A stretch of DNA of 64,000 nucleotides from Astrobacterium formosum (GCA_030848545.1 JAVDCA010000030.1:22291-86290); one strand, 5' to 3'. Counted from the first letter of the stretch, positions 51,905-63,885 are shown. The notes: generated from the letters alone by a model not told the origin. A program made the numbers and translations.

Positions 51905-53719
51905 ATGGAAGACATTGCCGGTGAAGCGCAGCGCGTCGGTGTCGAGACCGGCTATCACGACGCGCTCGGCCGCTGGCGCGAGCCCGCCCACGAGGCTCTC
52001 CGGCGTGTCATCGACGCCCTCTCGTCCGTTCCGCCGGCACCACCCCCGGTGGTCGTCAAGGGCGGTCGCGTCCTCGACGAGGGTTCGCCGGATGGCCGGC
52101 TCGTCATCGAGGCGCCGACGCAAGCCCATCAGCCCGAGGCGCTCCGCCACCATGGCGTCTGGATGCTGGCCGTGCAGCTCTATGGTGTGCGCTCCACCCG
52201 CAACTGGGGCGTCGGCGATTTCTCCGACCTGACCACCCTTGTGGAGCTCGCCGCCGAGGTGGGAGCGGCGGGCATCGCCCTCAACCCGCTCCATGCGGTT
52301 CTCGACGGCCAGCCCAGCCCCTATTCGCCGTCGAGCCGGCTGTTTCTCAATTCGGTCTATATCGACGTGGAGCGCGTGCCGGGATTTTCGCCCCGCGACG
52401 TGGACCGCGATGGCTCCGAGCGCGCCCGCCTGCGCGCGACCGACCTCGTCGACTATGGGGGCGTCTTCGCCCTCAAGGGCCAGGCGCTGCGCGCCGCCCA
52501 CCGCCGCTTCCGCGCCGGCCGCGGCGGTGACGACCCCGATTTCGCCGCCTTCAAGCGCGAGCGCGGCGCCGCGCTCGCCACCTATTGCGCCTTCCAGACC
52601 CTGCGGGATCATTTGCAGAAGCCGTGGTGGGAATGGCCGGAGAACATGCGCCGCCCGAGCGACGAACTGGTCACGTCGATCGAGGCGACCGCGCCGGACG
52701 AGATGGACTTCCACGCCTATGTGCAATGGCAGGCCGACCGCCAGCTCGCCGCCTGCCAGGGGCGTGCCCGTGACCTCGGCCTGCCGATCGGCCTTTATCT
52801 CGACGTCGCGGTCGGCGTCATCCCGGACGGCGCCGACGCCTGGGGCGAGCAGGACGCGGTGATGCGCGGCCTCTCGGTCGGCGCCCCGCCCGACATCCTC
52901 AACACCGAGGGACAGAACTGGGGCCTCGCCTCGTTCCACCCGGCCGCGCTGGTGCGCTCGAACTTCGCCCTGTTCCGGGCGACGCTTGCGGCCTCCATGC
53001 GCCACGCTGGCGCCATCCGGCTCGACCACGTGCTGGGATTGAACCGCGTCTATGTGGTGCCGGACGGCTTTCCGGCCTCGGGCGGCACCTATATGCGCTT
53101 TCCGTTCCTCGCCATGGTGGCGGTGATCGCCACCGAGAGCGTCATCAATCGCTGCCTCGTCATCGGCGAGGATCTCGGCACGGTGCCGGACGGCTTTCGC
53201 GACATCATGGCCGACTGGGGAATCTGGTCGTACCGACTGGCCCTGTTCGAACGCGGCCCCGACGGCGGCTACAATCCCCCCGAGCGTTATCCCGAGGGCG
53301 CGCTGGTGTCGTTCTCCACCCACGACCTGCCCACCTATGCGGGCTGGCAGGCCGGCCACGACCTCGGCGTCAAGCACGCGCTGGGCATCGACCCCGGCGA
53401 GGACGAGGGCGCCCGCCAATGGGCGCGCCAGCGCCTCATCGAGGCGATCGCCCACCAGGGCCTCAGCGACGGCGGCACGCCGAGCTTCACCGACATCGCC
53501 CGCTTCCTGGCGCGCGCGCCCAGCCGCCTGCTGGTCATCGCCGCCGAGGACGTGTTCGGCGTCATCGACCAGCCCAACGTCCCCGGCACCATCGACGAGC
53601 ACCCCAACTGGCGCCGCAAGCTGCCCCTCGATCTCGACCTTCTGGGCGAAGACCGCCGCCTGCACGACCTCGGCGACGCGCTCGCAGCGGAGGGCCGGGC
53701 GGTACGCGCGGGGCGGTGA
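51905..53719 (+). CDS. malQ: 4-alpha-glucanotransferase MalQ
   Basis: The 604-residue GH77 amylomaltase transfers glucan chains between maltooligosaccharides. The LYGVRSTRNWGVGDFSDL entry motif, SPYSPSSRLFLN, and catalytic-region blocks AIRLDHVLGLNR, VIGEDLGTVPDGF and STHDLPTYAGW are intact. An N-terminal extension of about 80 residues precedes the barrel. Downstream of otsA, it would recycle glucose and short chains left by GlgX and TreZ. Confidence 0.92.
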   Translation: MEDIAGEAQRVGVETGYHDALGRWREPAHEALRRVIDALSSVPPAPPPVVVKGGRVLDEGSPDGRLVIEAPTQAHQPEALRHHGVWMLAVQLYGVRSTRNWGVGDFSDLTTLVELAAEVGAAGIALNPLHAVLDGQPSPYSPSSRLFLNSVYIDVERVPGFSPRDVDRDGSERARLRATDLVDYGGVFALKGQALRAAHRRFRAGRGGDDPDFAAFKRERGAALATYCAFQTLRDHLQKPWWEWPENMRRPSDELVTSIEATAPDEMDFHAYVQWQADRQLAACQGRARDLGLPIGLYLDVAVGVIPDGADAWGEQDAVMRGLSVGAPPDILNTEGQNWGLASFHPAALVRSNFALFRATLAASMRHAGAIRLDHVLGLNRVYVVPDGFPASGGTYMRFPFLAMVAVIATESVINRCLVIGEDLGTVPDGFRDIMADWGIWSYRLALFERGPDGGYNPPERYPEGALVSFSTHDLPTYAGWQAGHDLGVKHALGIDPGEDEGARQWARQRLIEAIAHQGLSDGGTPSFTDIARFLARAPSRLLVIAAEDVFGVIDQPNVPGTIDEHPNWRRKLPLDLDLLGEDRRLHDLGDALAAEGRAVRAGR

Positions 53720-53745
53720 GAACGATCCTCTCCAGGCGAAATTTG

Positions 53746-53862
53746 TCCGTAGGTGCCGGCCCTCGTCTCGCCCGCATCGGGCAAGCCGACGTCGCGTCGA
53801 AGTGCCACGCGCACGAACAAATGGTCGGGCCACGCATGGGCCGGCACAAGGCCGGCCCTACG
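53746..53862. repeat. palindromic repeat of the GTAGGGCCGGCC family
   Basis: An imperfect inverted repeat of about 117 bases: CGTAGGTGCCGGCC at the left, GGCCGGCCCTACG at the right, with an inner arm pair GGGCCACGCATGGGCCGGC. It fills most of the 200-base gap between convergent malQ and tonB and may serve as a terminator. It is a fourth, separate repeat family. Confidence 0.65.
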
Positions 53863-53919
53863 CAACGCAGCGCCGCGTCGTCCAATTCGTCGGCAACTGC
53901 AGCCGACGACAGGAGGCGC

Positions 53920-54807
53920 TCAGCGGAGGTTAAACCGGATCGACTGTGTGAAGTTGAAGCCACCCGCATAATCGGGCGGCGGCGGCGGAAAATCCGCCCG
54001 CCGGACCGCCTCCAGGCTCTCCTGATCAAGCGACGCGAAGCCGGACGAACGCGCAATCCGGCTCAAGGTCAGCCTGCCAGTGCGGCTGAGCGAGAACGAC
54101 ACCACCGCGGTCCCCTGTTCGCCGCGCGAGCGCGCGTCGGCCGGATAGCGCTTGGCCCGTTCGAGGGCGGCGCTGATGGCCGAGGTCCACGACAATGCCG
54201 CCTGCCGGGAGGACGGCGACGGCATGCCGACGCTCGGCGCCGTCGCCCGCGGGGCGATGTTCGGCGCCGGTGCCGGCGCGGTGGCGAGCTGCATGGGCCG
54301 GCTCGCCCGCTTCGGCTTCGGCCGCGGAGGTGGCGCCACCTTGGTGGGCACCGCGGCGGTCACCTCGGGCTTCTTGGCTTCCGGCACCGCCTCGACCAGG
54401 GGCTGGTCCTGCGGCTTCGCCTCGGGCGGCGTCTCGGCCTTCTCCTCCGGCAGCTCTTCGGTCTTGGCAAGCGCGACCTCGACCGGCTTCTCTTCCTTCG
54501 GGGTCTCCACCGGCTCCTGGGCGGTCACCTGTTCGACCGCCGTCTCGGTGACCACCTCGTCGGGCCTGGATTCGGTCGTGCCGTCGATCTGCGGCGAAAG
54601 CGGACCCGGCGTCACATCCTGCTGCGCCTCCTCGGGCGCCGCCGCGATGGGAGCGAGATCGATCACGATCGCGGCCGCCGGCGCCCCGGCCGCGATCGGA
54701 TCCGCATAATTGACGATGATCGCCGCCGCCGCCGCATGCGCGCCCAGCGCCAGGACCGCGCATGCGATCCAGCGCGCGATGTCGGAGCGTTCCAGCGGAC
54801 GGCTCAC
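53920..54807 (-). CDS. TonB family energy transducer
   Basis: The 295-residue protein has a cytoplasmic N-terminus, one membrane helix (about 11-32), a long Pro/Glu/Lys-rich periplasmic spacer (about 60-180, with VETPKEEKPVEV and RPKPKRASRP) and a C-terminal TonB domain (LERAKRYPADARSRGEQGTAVVSFSLSRTGRL ... LDQESLEAVRRADFPPPP). It couples the proton motive force to outer-membrane receptors. The start overlaps the exbD stop by four bases. Confidence 0.9.
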   Translation of the reverse strand: MSRPLERSDIARWIACAVLALGAHAAAAAIIVNYADPIAAGAPAAAIVIDLAPIAAAPEEAQQDVTPGPLSPQIDGTTESRPDEVVTETAVEQVTAQEPVETPKEEKPVEVALAKTEELPEEKAETPPEAKPQDQPLVEAVPEAKKPEVTAAVPTKVAPPPRPKPKRASRPMQLATAPAPAPNIAPRATAPSVGMPSPSSRQAALSWTSAISAALERAKRYPADARSRGEQGTAVVSFSLSRTGRLTLSRIARSSGFASLDQESLEAVRRADFPPPPPDYAGGFNFTQSIRFNLR

Positions 54808-55226
54808 GGCGACACCTTCTCCAGTCCGACCAGCGCCACCTTGAGAAAGCCGGCGCCGCGCAGGAGATTCATCACCTCCATCAGCTCGCCATAGGCGACC
54901 GCCTTGTCGGCACGCAGGAAGACGCGGGCATCACGGTCGCCGCCGGTCGCCTGCATGAGGGCGCCGCCGAGGCCGTCGCGTGTCACCACCGCGTCGCCCA
55001 GCGCCAGCGTCAGGTCGGACTTGACGGTGACGAACACCGGCTTTTCGGGCCGTGGCTGCGGCTCGGCGGAGGAAGCCGGCAGGTCGACCGAGATGTCGAC
55101 GGTGGCGAGCGGCGCCGCCACCATGAAGATGATCAGGAGCACCAGCATGACGTCGATGAACGGCGTCACGTTGATTTCGTGGACCTCGTCGAGCTCGTCC
55201 TTGCCGTGGTCGAGGCGCACGCTCAT
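54804..55226 (-). CDS. exbD: biopolymer transporter ExbD
   Basis: A 140-residue inner-membrane protein with one N-terminal helix holding the essential Asp (VTPFIDVMLVLLIIFMVAAP) and a periplasmic domain. It forms the TonB motor with ExbB. It begins six bases after the exbB stop and overlaps tonB. Confidence 0.93.
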   Translation of the reverse strand: MSVRLDHGKDELDEVHEINVTPFIDVMLVLLIIFMVAAPLATVDISVDLPASSAEPQPRPEKPVFVTVKSDLTLALGDAVVTRDGLGGALMQATGGDRDARVFLRADKAVAYGELMEVMNLLRGAGFLKVALVGLEKVSP

Positions 55227-55232
55227 GGGGGC

Positions 55233-56156
55233 TTACTCGGCCGCGTTGGCGAGGCGGGGGCGACGCTCCATGATACCGGCGTCGCGGCGGTCGAGATCAC
55301 GGCCGAGGAGCCGCATCACATCCGCCGAGGCATCGCCGAGGAGCGCGCGATAGCCCGCGATGGAACGCGCGAACATGTTGTAGATGACGACCGCGGGGAT
55401 GGCGGCCACGAGCCCGAAGGCGGTGGCGAGGAGGGCCTCGGCGATGCCGGGCGCCACCACGGCCAGATTGGTGGTGTGCGACTTCGAAATCCCGATGAAG
55501 GAATTCATGATCCCCCACACGGTGCCGAACAGGCCCACGAAGGGCGCGATGGCGCCGATGGTGGCGAGGATGCCGGTGCCGATCAGCATGCGCCGCCCAT
55601 GGGCATTCTCGATGCGCTCCAGGCGCGAGGCGGTGCGCTCCTTGATGCCGGCGGCATCGGGCGCGTCCGCGGACAGGCTGAGTTCGGCACGCGCGGCCTG
55701 CAGGAAATCGGCGACCGGGCCGCGCTGCGCCACGCGGGCGGCGGTGTCAACGAGCGAACGGGAGGCCGAAAGCGCGGCGAGGTCGCGCCTCAGCCGCCGC
55801 TTGGCGAGCGAGAGTTCGATCGACTTGGCGAGCCACACCGTCCAGGTCGCGATCGAGGCGAGCATGAGCCCGATCATCACCGACTTCACGATCCAGTCGG
55901 CGGCCATGAACATGCCCCACGGCGACAGATCGCGCGGCAGCGTCACGGCGCCCACCATAGGCACTGCACCAGGCGAAATCGACTCGGCGCGCGGTAACGG
56001 CGGAAGCGGCATCGCCGGCGCGTCCGTGGATTGCGCCGGCGCGGTGACGGCGGCGTCGGCGGCCGGCGGCGACGTCTGCGCCGCGATCGGCCCCATCAAT
56101 CCGATCACGACCGCCAGCACGGCGACGGGCACGCGCAACGACGGAATTTTCGACAT
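55233..56156 (-). CDS. exbB: tonB-system energizer ExbB
   Basis: The 307-residue protein has a signal-like N-terminus and a periplasmic Ala/Pro extension (about 25-75), as in the longer ExbB type of Alphaproteobacteria. The MotA/TolQ/ExbB domain follows with helices WIVKSVMIGLMLASIATWTVWL, IGTGILATIGAIAPFVGLFGTVWGIM and APGIAEALLATAFGLVAAIPAVV. It is first in exbB-exbD-tonB. No outer-membrane receptor gene is in the window. Confidence 0.93.
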   Translation of the reverse strand: MSKIPSLRVPVAVLAVVIGLMGPIAAQTSPPAADAAVTAPAQSTDAPAMPLPPLPRAESISPGAVPMVGAVTLPRDLSPWGMFMAADWIVKSVMIGLMLASIATWTVWLAKSIELSLAKRRLRRDLAALSASRSLVDTAARVAQRGPVADFLQAARAELSLSADAPDAAGIKERTASRLERIENAHGRRMLIGTGILATIGAIAPFVGLFGTVWGIMNSFIGISKSHTTNLAVVAPGIAEALLATAFGLVAAIPAVVIYNMFARSIAGYRALLGDASADVMRLLGRDLDRRDAGIMERRPRLANAAE

Positions 56157-56952
56157 CCTGGCCTCTGACGGTCGTTCGGCGATGCCTCTACGGCATCCGG
56201 GGAGCCGCTCGCCTCGCTTGCCTTGGTTTCAGGCTCGATTGCGTTTGTTGCGTTTCAAGTGCGGCCGCGGCGCTGCTTGGCCCGGCACCGGGGCAGTCCT
56301 AGCGCGCTCCAGGGCTTGGTGGCAATGTATTTATCCCATTGGAATTGTTACAAATAAAACTTGGGCAGGGTTTTACTTCGGTGTTGCTGCGCTTTTGCTC
56401 GGTCGCATCCGACCCAATACTGTTGGGTCGCACCGGCGTGAAGCCGACGCCGCACCGCTCCGCGGAAAGCGCATACCTTGAGAGTCGTCCGGGATGGAGC
56501 TTTCATGCGGGCGGCCGTGCCAGCGTAACGAAAGCAGAATGGCCGTTTGGATCCCGAGCTTCTCGAAGCGGTCCCGTCGCGTCTCAGCGCCCGACCAAGC
56601 CCACCCGTGCAAATCCACGACTTGACCGCGCGCCGCCTTACCCCTATGACGTGCGTCGATCGTGTACGTTCGCAGCTTAGGCGCATTAACTCTGCGTTAA
56701 GCCCTATGCCTTGAAACGAACACGACGGGACCTCACATATGGATCGTGACCTGATCTCGGGTGCGACCTGATTGAGAAGGTTCCCGCGAGCCGCGTGTAC
56801 GGATCCCCGTCAAACGGTTTCTGGCTCGCCTATTGATCCACCAATCAACCGACTGCCCTGATCACGCGGGCTGTCTTTGAGAGAGTCCGCGACGCGGACG
56901 ACCGTTTGCCCTGCGGGGATCCGGTCGGCCGACCTCGCCGCACAAGAAAGTT
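56157..56952. promoter_or_regulatory. long non-coding region between exbB and the DEAD-box gene
   Basis: About 800 bases with no supported gene, the longest such stretch here. The left half includes an AT-rich section (56320-56380) and a perfect inverted repeat CGACCCAA / TTGGGTCG (56410-56417 and 56423-56430) with a 5-base loop. The right half has no strong hairpin. It must hold the exbB promoter and the helicase promoter; a long structured leader for the helicase is possible. Confidence 0.5.
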
Positions 56953-58599
<1,647 letters not shown>

Positions 58600-58625
58600 C
58601 TCAAGGACAAGGGGCAAGACTGCAC

Positions 58626-58913
58626 ATGGCGAAGGAAGAACTGATCCAATTCGAAGGGCGCGTCACGGAAATCCTCCCTGATGCGCGCTTCCGCGTCCAG
58701 CTCGACGCCGGGCACGAGATCATCGCCTACACGGCCGGGCGCATGAAGAAGAACCGCATCAAGACGCTGGCCGGCGATCGCGTCACCATCGAAATGTCGC
58801 CCTACGATCTGGAAAAGGGCCGCCTCGTGTTCCGTCACAAGGACGAACGCGCCTCCTCGGCGCCGCGCCCGCCGCAGCGCCAGGGCTACCGCCCCGGCGG
58901 GCCGCGCCGCTGA
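58626..58913 (+). CDS. translation initiation factor IF-1, extended paralogue
   Basis: A 95-residue S1-like OB-fold protein. The first 72 residues are IF-1 ([27 protein letters not shown] ... [36 protein letters not shown]). About 20 further residues form a Pro/Arg-rich tail not found in the standard 72-residue IF-1. It lies 26 bases after the helicase gene and is probably co-transcribed. It may be an additional IF-1 copy. Confidence 0.9.
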   Translation: MAKEELIQFEGRVTEILPDARFRVQLDAGHEIIAYTAGRMKKNRIKTLAGDRVTIEMSPYDLEKGRLVFRHKDERASSAPRPPQRQGYRPGGPRR

Positions 58914-58940
58914 GTCTGCGTCCGCGCAACCACTCGCAGT

Positions 58941-59093
58941 CCCTCCCCTGAAAGGGGAGGGTCCGCCCGAAGGGCGGGGGTGGGGTCAAGCGGCATCGGC
59001 CCCGAACTCAGGCGCAGGTGCTCGGGGGCGAGTGTTCTGGGCAAGTGCTCGGGACAAGAACCCCCACCCGGCGCCTTCGGCGCCACCCTCCCC
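58941..59093. repeat. palindromic repeat of the CCTCCCCTGAAAGGGGAGG family
   Basis: The left hairpin CCCTCCCC-TGAA-AGGGGAGGG is identical to that of the element at 40265. Inner arms GTCCGCCCGAAGGGCGGGGG and GGCGCCTTCGGCGCC and a right end CCACCCTCCCCC follow. It fills the gap between infA and the zinc peptidase gene. Confidence 0.78.
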
Positions 59094-59189
59094 CGCACAA
59101 GAGCGCGGACGAGGGACAGGGCCGCAAGCCGCAGGCGCACGGAACCTTCCCGCCCGGCTTCCGTTGCGTCCTCGTCGTGAGGACCGTCG

Positions 59190-60290
59190 ATGAAGCTGTT
59201 CAACTGCCAGAACTGCGGGCAGCCGCTCTATTTCGAGAACCACCAGTGCCCGAGCTGCGGCCGCCGGCTCGGCTATCTGCCCGCGCAGGCAAGCGTCGCG
59301 GCGCTGGTGGAGGACGGCGATCTTTGGCGTACGCCGGTGGCGCCAGGCCAGTTCCGCCTGTGCGCCAATGCCGTCCACGAAGTCTGCAACTGGTTGATCG
59401 CGCCCGATTCGGGTGAAGCGTTCTGCGCCGCCTGCCGACACAATCGCACCATTCCGGACCTCGCCGTGCCGGGCAATCTCGAGCACTGGCGCAAGGTCGA
59501 GACCGCCAAGCATCGGCTCTTCTACACACTGCTGCGGCTCGGTCTGCCGCTCGCCACCAAGGCCGAGCGAAGCGACGGCCTCGCCTTCGATTTCCTAGTG
59601 GCTGTCGGCTCTCCGGTGCTCACCGGACACGCCGACGGCCTCATCACCATCAACCTCGCCGAGGCCGACGACGCCGAGCGCGAGAAGACGCGCGGCCGGA
59701 TGGGCGAGCCCTATCGTACGCTCCTCGGCCATTTCCGCCACGAGATCGCCCACTATTACTGGGACCGGCTGGTGCGCGACACCGCCGAACTCGACAACTT
59801 TCGCGCCGCCTTCGGCGACGAACGTGCCGACTACCAGCAGGCATTGCAGCGCCACTATGCCGAGGGCGCCCCGCAGGACTGGCCGGCGCGCTTCGTCACG
59901 GCTTACGCGAGCGCGCATCCGTGGGAGGACTTCGCCGAGACCTGGGCGCATTATTTCCACATGGTGGACACGCTGGAGACCGCCGCGGCGTTCGGCCTCG
60001 TCCTGGCGCCCCACACCACCGCGCCGCTGGACGCCCGCATCGATTTTGATCCGCACCTGGCCGACATGCCGCGCCTGATCGACGCCTGGCTGCCCTTGTC
60101 CTTCGCGGCCAACTCGCTCAACCGCAGCATGGGGATGTCCGACCTCTACCCGTTCGTGCCGACGCCGGCGATGATCGTGAAGCTCGCCTTCGTGCACGAT
60201 CTCGTCCATCGCGGCCATGGCCACGATGCCGCCGCCACGCTGCAAGCCGTCGCCGCCGGCCTGCGCCGCAAGGTCGGCGAGCCGATGTAG
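59190..60290 (+). CDS. putative zinc-binding metallopeptidase
   Basis: A 366-residue protein with an N-terminal zinc-ribbon (CQNCGQPLYFENHQCPSCG, about 5-23), a second Cys pair (FCAACRHN) and a zincin motif HEIAH at 184-188 followed by YYW. The later HPWEDFAETWAHYFHMVD block likely supplies the third zinc ligand (Glu). This matches the family of putative zinc peptidases that often sit beside transglutaminase and ATP-grasp/alpha-E genes; its neighbour here is such a transglutaminase. The substrate is unknown; a peptide made by the cluster is a reasonable guess. Confidence 0.82.
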   Translation: MKLFNCQNCGQPLYFENHQCPSCGRRLGYLPAQASVAALVEDGDLWRTPVAPGQFRLCANAVHEVCNWLIAPDSGEAFCAACRHNRTIPDLAVPGNLEHWRKVETAKHRLFYTLLRLGLPLATKAERSDGLAFDFLVAVGSPVLTGHADGLITINLAEADDAEREKTRGRMGEPYRTLLGHFRHEIAHYYWDRLVRDTAELDNFRAAFGDERADYQQALQRHYAEGAPQDWPARFVTAYASAHPWEDFAETWAHYFHMVDTLETAAAFGLVLAPHTTAPLDARIDFDPHLADMPRLIDAWLPLSFAANSLNRSMGMSDLYPFVPTPAMIVKLAFVHDLVHRGHGHDAAATLQAVAAGLRRKVGEPM

Positions 60291-60297
60291 GCACTGG

Positions 60298-60396
60298 GTC
60301 ATTCCGGGGCGCGCGTAGCGCGAACCCGGAATCCAGCCGCGGCTGCGGCGCGTGTGGCTGGATTCCGGGCTAGGCCTCCGGCCGCCCCGGAATGAC
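60298..60396. repeat. palindromic repeat (GTCATTCCGGGG type)
   Basis: A 99-base inverted repeat. It starts GTCATTCCGGGGC and ends GCCCCGGAATGAC, with inner arms CCCGGAATCCAGCC / GGCTGGATTCCGGG. It lies between the zinc peptidase and transglutaminase genes and is a fifth repeat family. Confidence 0.82.
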
Positions 60397-60573
60397 AAAA
60401 AGAGTACCTGTCCAATCCCTCACCGCCTTGCCCATTCGCTGGGCAGGCGTTTGACTTTACCGCTATCATGGAACGAATCGTCGGCGCGGGGCGCGGGCCC
60501 GGCTCTTGCATGGGCGATGTCGCCGTTTTGCCAGCCTTTCCGTCTCTGTCGCGTAGCTCCGGATCGAAGCCCG

Positions 60574-63500
60574 ATGACCATCGCCGCCGGCGTCCACCAC
60601 GTGACCACCTATCACTACGACCGGCCGGTACGGCTCGGCCCGCAGGTGATCAGGCTGCGGCCGGCGCCGCACACCAAGACGCGGGTGCGAAACTACGCCC
60701 TCAAGGTGACGCCGGCCGAGCACTTCGTGAACTGGCAGCAGGATCCGCACGGAAACTGGCTCGCCCGCTACGTCTTTCCCGAACCGACCATGGAGTTCTC
60801 CATCGCGGTCGACTTCATCGCCGATCTCGAGGTCGTTAATCCGTTCGATTTCTTCGTCGAACCTTACGCCGAGCAGTTTCCCTTCGACTATCCGCGGGAA
60901 CTTCTGTTCGAGCTCGCCGCCTTCCTCAAGCCCGAGGACCTCGGTCCGCGCTTGCGCGATTTTCTCGACGCGATCCCACGCGCCCCGCGCAACACCGTCG
61001 ACTTCCTGGTCGAGCTGAACCAGCGCCTCGCCGACGCGGTCCGCTACGTCATCCGCATGGAGCCGGGCGTGCAGACGCCCGAGGAGACGCTCACAGCCGG
61101 CTCCGGCTCGTGCCGCGACAGTGCCTGGCTCCTGGTGCAGGTGCTGCGTCATCTCGGCATGCCGGCGCGCTTCGTGTCGGGCTACCTGATCCAGCTCAAG
61201 CCCGACCAGACGCCGCTCGACGGCCCGGCCGGCACGACGCACGACTTCACCGACCTGCACGCATGGACGGAAGCCTACATTCCGGGTGCCGGCTGGATCG
61301 GGCTCGATGCCACCTCGGGGCTCCTGTGCGGCGAAGGCCATCTGCCGGTGGCGGCGACGCCGCATTTCCGATCGGCAGCGCCCATCTCGGGCAACGTCGA
61401 TCCCGCCGAGGTGACGTTCTCGTTCGACATGCATGTAGATCGTATCGACGAGCGGCCGCGAGTGACGCGGCCGTTCTCCGATGCGGCATGGGCAGCCCTC
61501 GACGCGCTGGGACAGAAGGTCGACGCCGACCTGCGCGCCCACGACGTGCGGCTCACCATGGGGGGCGAGCCCACCTTCGTCTCCATCGACGACTACGAGG
61601 CACCGGAGTGGACCACCGCCGCGCTCGGCCCCGCCAAGGAAGAGCGCGCCGACGAACTGATCCGCCGCCTGCGCACGCGCTTCGCGCCCGGCGGGCTCCT
61701 ACATTACGGCCAGGGCAAATGGTATCCGGGCGAACCACTGCCGCGCTGGGCCTATGCGCTCTACTGGCGCAAGGACGGGCTCCCCGTCTGGCACGACGTC
61801 AAGCTGATCGCGTCCGGCCCGGCGGCGACGAAGCCGACCGACGACGCCGCCCGCAGTCTCGCCCTCGGCATCGCGGCGCGGCTCGGCATCGCCGCCGATT
61901 TCGTACAGGCGACCTACGAGGACCCGCTCGACCGCCTGGTCAGGGACGGCGAACTGCCGGAGAACATCGACCCCGCCGATCCCAAGCTCGACGATCCGGC
62001 CGAGCGAGGGCGCATCCTGCGCGCGCATGAGAAGCGGCTGACCGAACCCGCCGGCTACGTGCTGCCGCTGATGGCGATGCCGCGGCCGTCCTGGGCCGCT
62101 TCAGCGAGCCCCGGCTGGCAGAGTGAAATCTGGCGCGTGCGCCGCGGCCGCCTGTTCCTCCTGCCCGGAGATTCGCCGCTCGGCTTCCGGCTGCCGCTGT
62201 CGGCGCTGCCGGTGATCGCCAAGGCGGACGAGTCCTATCTGGGTCCCGCCGATCCGATGGGCCTGCCGCCCAACCTGCCCGCCCCGCACATGCTGCTGCC
62301 GACCGGGCCCGGCGGCGCGCCGCCTCCGAAGGTCCCGGCGTCCGCACCGCCACAGCCGGTCGACACGCCGGTGCGCACCGCACTCACGGTCGAATCGCGC
62401 AACGACCGCCTGTGCGTGTTCATGCCGCCCACCGAACGGCTGGAGGACTATCTCGCCATCGTGGCCGCCGTCGAGGCGACCGCCGCCGAGCTCGGCCACG
62501 GCATCCAGGTCGAAGGCTACGCGCCGCCGCCGGATCCGCGCATCAACGTCATCAAGGTGACGCCCGACCCCGGCGTCATCGAAGTCAACATCCATCCGGC
62601 GGAAAACTGGGCCGAGGCGGTCAAGATCACTTACGGGGTCTATGACGACGCCCGCGAGACGCGGCTCGGCGCCGACAAGTTCATGGTCGACGGCCGCCAC
62701 AGCGGCACCGGCGGCGGCAACCACGTCGTCCTCGGCGGGCCGAACCCGGCCAACAGCCCGTTCCTGCGCCGTCCCGACCTGTTGAAGAGCCTTGTGCTCT
62801 ACTGGCAGCGCCGTCCGTCCCTGTCCTACCTGTTCTCCGGCCTGTTCATCGGTCCGACCAGCCAGGCGCCGCGCATCGACGAAGCCCGCCAGGACATGCT
62901 CTACGAACTCGAGACCGCGCTCGCTCTGGTGCCGCCGCCCGGCGACGGCGAACCGCCGGCGCCGTGGCTCGTCGACCGCCTGTTCCGCAACCTCCTGGTC
63001 GACGTCACCGGCAACACCCACCGGGCCGAGATCTGCATCGACAAGCTGTTTTCGCCCGACGGTCCCGCCGGTCGCCTCGGCCTGATCGAATTCCGCTCCT
63101 TCGAGATGCCGCCCGACGCCCGCATGAGCCTCGCCCAGCAGCTCCTGTTGCGGGCTCTGGTCGCCTGGTTCTGGCGCGAGCCGCTCGACGGCGCGGCCGT
63201 GCGCTGGGGCACGGCGTTGCACGACCGCTTCATGCTGGAGCATTTCGTCTGGACGGATTTCCTCGAAGTCCTCGACGACCTTGCCCGCGAGGGTTACCGC
63301 TTCGATCCGGCCTGGTTCGAGGCGCAGCGCGAGTTCCGTTTTCCACTCTACGGCGCCGTCCATCACGGCGGCGTGCGCCTCGAACTGCGCCACGCGCTCG
63401 AACCCTGGCACGTGCTCGGCGAGGAAGGCGCGGCCGGCGGCACGGTGCGGTTCGTCGATTCGTCCGTCGAGCGGTTGCAGGTCAAGGTGTCCGGCCTCGC

Positions 63501-63885
63501 CGAGGGCCGCCATATGATCACCTGCAACGGCCGCCGCCTGCCACTGGTATCGACCGGCCGCCCCGGCGAAGCCGTCGCCGGGGTGCGCTTCAAAGCCTGG
63601 AGCCTGCCGGCCTCGCTGCATCCCACCGTACCGGTCAACGCACCCTTGACCTTCGACATCGTCGATGCGTGGAATAGGCGCTCGCTCGGCGGCTGCGTCT
63701 ACCACGTCGCCCATCCGGGCGGCCGCAACTACGAGAGCGCCCCGGTGAACTCCTATGAGGCCGAAGCCCGCCGCCGCGCCCGCTTCCAGGACCACGGCCA
63801 CACGCCCGGTACGATCGAGCCCCTTCCGGCGGAAACGCACTCGATGGAATACCCGACCACCCTCGACCTGCGCCGGATGAGTTGA
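60574..63885 (+). CDS. transglutaminase-like/DUF2126 protein
   Basis: An 1103-residue protein. The first 300 residues are a bacterial transglutaminase-like N-domain plus Cys-peptidase core with the triad Cys180 (GSGSCRDSA), His229 (DLHAWTE) and Asp245 (IGLDATS). From about residue 320 the DUF2126 region begins with [11 protein letters not shown], continues through [17 protein letters not shown] and [12 protein letters not shown] blocks, and ends with a C-terminal beta domain. Such proteins occur with circularly permuted ATP-grasp and alpha-E proteins in amidoligase clusters; the zinc peptidase upstream fits this. The ATG at 60574 matches homologues; an in-frame extension to 60352 runs through a repeat and is not used. 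Confidence 0.9.
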   Translation: MTIAAGVHHVTTYHYDRPVRLGPQVIRLRPAPHTKTRVRNYALKVTPAEHFVNWQQDPHGNWLARYVFPEPTMEFSIAVDFIADLEVVNPFDFFVEPYAEQFPFDYPRELLFELAAFLKPEDLGPRLRDFLDAIPRAPRNTVDFLVELNQRLADAVRYVIRMEPGVQTPEETLTAGSGSCRDSAWLLVQVLRHLGMPARFVSGYLIQLKPDQTPLDGPAGTTHDFTDLHAWTEAYIPGAGWIGLDATSGLLCGEGHLPVAATPHFRSAAPISGNVDPAEVTFSFDMHVDRIDERPRVTRPFSDAAWAALDALGQKVDADLRAHDVRLTMGGEPTFVSIDDYEAPEWTTAALGPAKEERADELIRRLRTRFAPGGLLHYGQGKWYPGEPLPRWAYALYWRKDGLPVWHDVKLIASGPAATKPTDDAARSLALGIAARLGIAADFVQATYEDPLDRLVRDGELPENIDPADPKLDDPAERGRILRAHEKRLTEPAGYVLPLMAMPRPSWAASASPGWQSEIWRVRRGRLFLLPGDSPLGFRLPLSALPVIAKADESYLGPADPMGLPPNLPAPHMLLPTGPGGAPPPKVPASAPPQPVDTPVRTALTVESRNDRLCVFMPPTERLEDYLAIVAAVEATAAELGHGIQVEGYAPPPDPRINVIKVTPDPGVIEVNIHPAENWAEAVKITYGVYDDARETRLGADKFMVDGRHSGTGGGNHVVLGGPNPANSPFLRRPDLLKSLVLYWQRRPSLSYLFSGLFIGPTSQAPRIDEARQDMLYELETALALVPPPGDGEPPAPWLVDRLFRNLLVDVTGNTHRAEICIDKLFSPDGPAGRLGLIEFRSFEMPPDARMSLAQQLLLRALVAWFWREPLDGAAVRWGTALHDRFMLEHFVWTDFLEVLDDLAREGYRFDPAWFEAQREFRFPLYGAVHHGGVRLELRHALEPWHVLGEEGAAGGTVRFVDSSVERLQVKVSGLAEGRHMITCNGRRLPLVSTGRPGEAVAGVRFKAWSLPASLHPTVPVNAPLTFDIVDAWNRRSLGGCVYHVAHPGGRNYESAPVNSYEAEARRRARFQDHGHTPGTIEPLPAETHSMEYPTTLDLRRMS

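Noticed and set aside
56740..56772. A 10-codon leader peptide frame before the helicase gene
   Set aside because: No ribosome site, no run of regulatory codons and no attenuator hairpin next to it.
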